In this document: positions 6,803 to 7,373 of the stretch, piece by piece
Layout of the letters: the number at the start of each line of letters is the position of its first letter
Numbering within the stretch: the stretch's first letter is position 1
DNA from: Kiritimatiellia bacterium
Lineage (GTDB): Bacteria; Verrucomicrobiota; Kiritimatiellia; RFP12; UBA1067
Assembly: GCA_017648225.1 (NCBI GenBank)
Contig: JAGCJE010000145.1
Span: 1 to 7,373, forward strand
Direction of reading: 5' to 3'
Length of the DNA: 7,373 bases
Notes under the pieces: generated by a model
Databases searched by the model: none
Told to the model about the DNA's origin: nothing
The model's input: the letters and a program-made list of their open reading frames with translations, nothing else
Made by a program: the position numbers and the translations under genes

Positions 6803-7221
6803 CTTATAGGTCCACCCTCCGAGCCTTCGCTCAGAATACCGTTGAATACGAGCAGGTAATCGTTACCCATTTCATTTATGATATAGACGGAGCATGACGT
6901 TCCGTTGGCGTGAAAGAGCCATTTTTCGTTGGACGACTTATACATCGTCCCGGTGCGGAGCATATTCATGCACTGATAGCCGGTAAACCTTCCACCGTCG
7001 GGCAAAGTAACCTTAACGGCGAGTTTAGACTCCATGTCGAGCGTTTTGCCGTTGACGGGAGAGACAAACTGCGTCTTATGAGGCTTCGCCAAAAGACCGT
7101 ATTGGACGGATATCAGATTGCCGTCTTCATCGATGAAACGGTTAGTCTGCTGAACTTTAAATGAATTGCAGCCTGTAAGCGCGACGAGCATCGCCGCTAT
7201 GGCCATGAGTTTTATTTTCAT
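6799..7221 (-). CDS. Small hypothetical lipoprotein between gatB and trmJ
   Basis: This 140-residue protein has a classic lipoprotein signal: a basic start (MKIK), a hydrophobic stretch at residues 5-16, and the lipobox L-T-G-C with the acylated cysteine at residue 18. Asn follows that cysteine. Under the E. coli +2 rule this points to the outer membrane, facing the periplasm, but the rule may not hold in this lineage. The mature part (19-140) shows no family I recognise. It looks beta-rich and has only two further cysteines, C84 and C110, which could form a disulfide. There is an N-terminal stretch rich in polar residues and a Gly/Ser-rich end. The start ATG overlaps the gatB stop and the TGA stop overlaps the trmJ ATG, and no clear Shine-Dalgarno sequence precedes the gene, so it probably relies on translational coupling. 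The gene is convincing because of the signal peptide and the two exact junctions. Its function is unknown. Confidence 0.85.
   Translation of the reverse strand: MKIKLMAIAAMLVALTGCNSFKVQQTNRFIDEDGNLISVQYGLLAKPHKTQFVSPVNGKTLDMESKLAVKVTLPDGGRFTGYQCMNMLRTGTMYKSSNEKWLFHANGTSCSVYIINEMGNDYLLVFNGILSEGSEGGPIR
6811..6820 (-). promoter_or_regulatory. Extended Shine-Dalgarno of trmJ
   Basis: The minus strand reads GGAGGGTGGA, ending 8 bases before the trmJ ATG. The strong GGAGG core is 13 bases away, a little far, while the GGTGG part is 9 bases away. It lies inside the end of the lipoprotein coding region and suggests that trmJ can start independently as well as by coupling. Confidence 0.55.
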
Positions 7222-7373
7222 AACGCTGAAAGTTTTTTAGCGACCAGCCCGCCTACAATCTTCGGATCGGCCTTACCCTTGGAAAGTTTCATGACCTGAC
7301 CGACGAAAAATCCGGCCGCGGCCTTCTTGCCGTTCTTGAAATCGGCGACAGGACCAGGATTCGCAGCGATCGC
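7218..7373 (-). CDS. gatB: Asp-tRNA(Asn)/Glu-tRNA(Gln) amidotransferase subunit B, C-terminal end only
   Basis: The reading frame entering from the right edge gives 51 residues, beginning AIAANPGPVADFKNGKKAAA and ending in KKLSAL, followed by TGA at 7220-7218. This resembles the end of GatB: an N-P-x-x-V-x-D-(Y/F)-K-x-G-K segment, then GFFVGQVMKLSKGKADP and a short final helix. The part seen is the GatB/YqeY tail domain, which in known GatB helps hold the tRNA. The amidase-coupled kinase core lies outside the window. GatB is a cytoplasmic part of the GatCAB (or GatAB) complex that turns misacylated Asp-tRNA(Asn) or Glu-tRNA(Gln) into the amide forms. The stop codon overlaps the ATG of the next gene (ATGA, 7221-7218), so translation of the two is probably coupled. 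Identity is recognised from the family pattern without a search. It is quite secure, although only about a tenth of the protein is visible. Confidence 0.88.
   Translation of the reverse strand, partial: AIAANPGPVADFKNGKKAAAGFFVGQVMKLSKGKADPKIVGGLVAKKLSAL

Overview
All genes in this window lie on the minus strand and read from right to left. The order is gatB (3' end only), a small lipoprotein gene, a trmJ-type tRNA methyltransferase, yejB, yejE, mutS, xseB, and a GHKL-fold ATPase. A further gene probably starts at the left edge. There are no RNA genes, insertion sequences, integrases or CRISPR repeats, and no recognisable promoter or terminator. The longest non-coding gap is 6 bases, so the whole window looks like the interior of one long transcript.

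The organism looks like a Gram-negative (diderm) bacterium: it has a lipobox lipoprotein, a YejB/YejE peptide-type importer core, and a GatB, which implies indirect Asn-tRNA and/or Gln-tRNA synthesis. GC content is moderate, by eye a little above 50%. The very tight packing and the style of the MutS sequence suggest an uncultured lineage, possibly of the PVC group (Lentisphaerae, Kiritimatiellae or Verrucomicrobia). That placement is a weak guess without database searches.

The right third (6041-7373) concerns translation: the tail of GatB, an unrecognised lipoprotein and TrmJ, each joined to the next by an ATGA stop/start overlap. The middle (3859-6048) holds the two membrane subunits of a Yej/Opp-type ABC importer, with neither the binding protein (YejA) nor the ATPase (YejF) in view. 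The left part (3-3853) is a DNA-repair block: a full mismatch-recognition MutS, the small subunit of exonuclease VII, and a GHKL ATPase coupled to xseB by another ATGA overlap.

The most interesting point is this left block. A GHKL ATPase that is not MutL sits next to mutS and an exonuclease subunit gene whose product is a known participant in mismatch excision. It is either a passenger in a housekeeping operon or an undescribed partner of MutS or ExoVII. Its downstream edge (TGATG at positions 5-1) leaves open whether the gene is complete or is half of a split protein.
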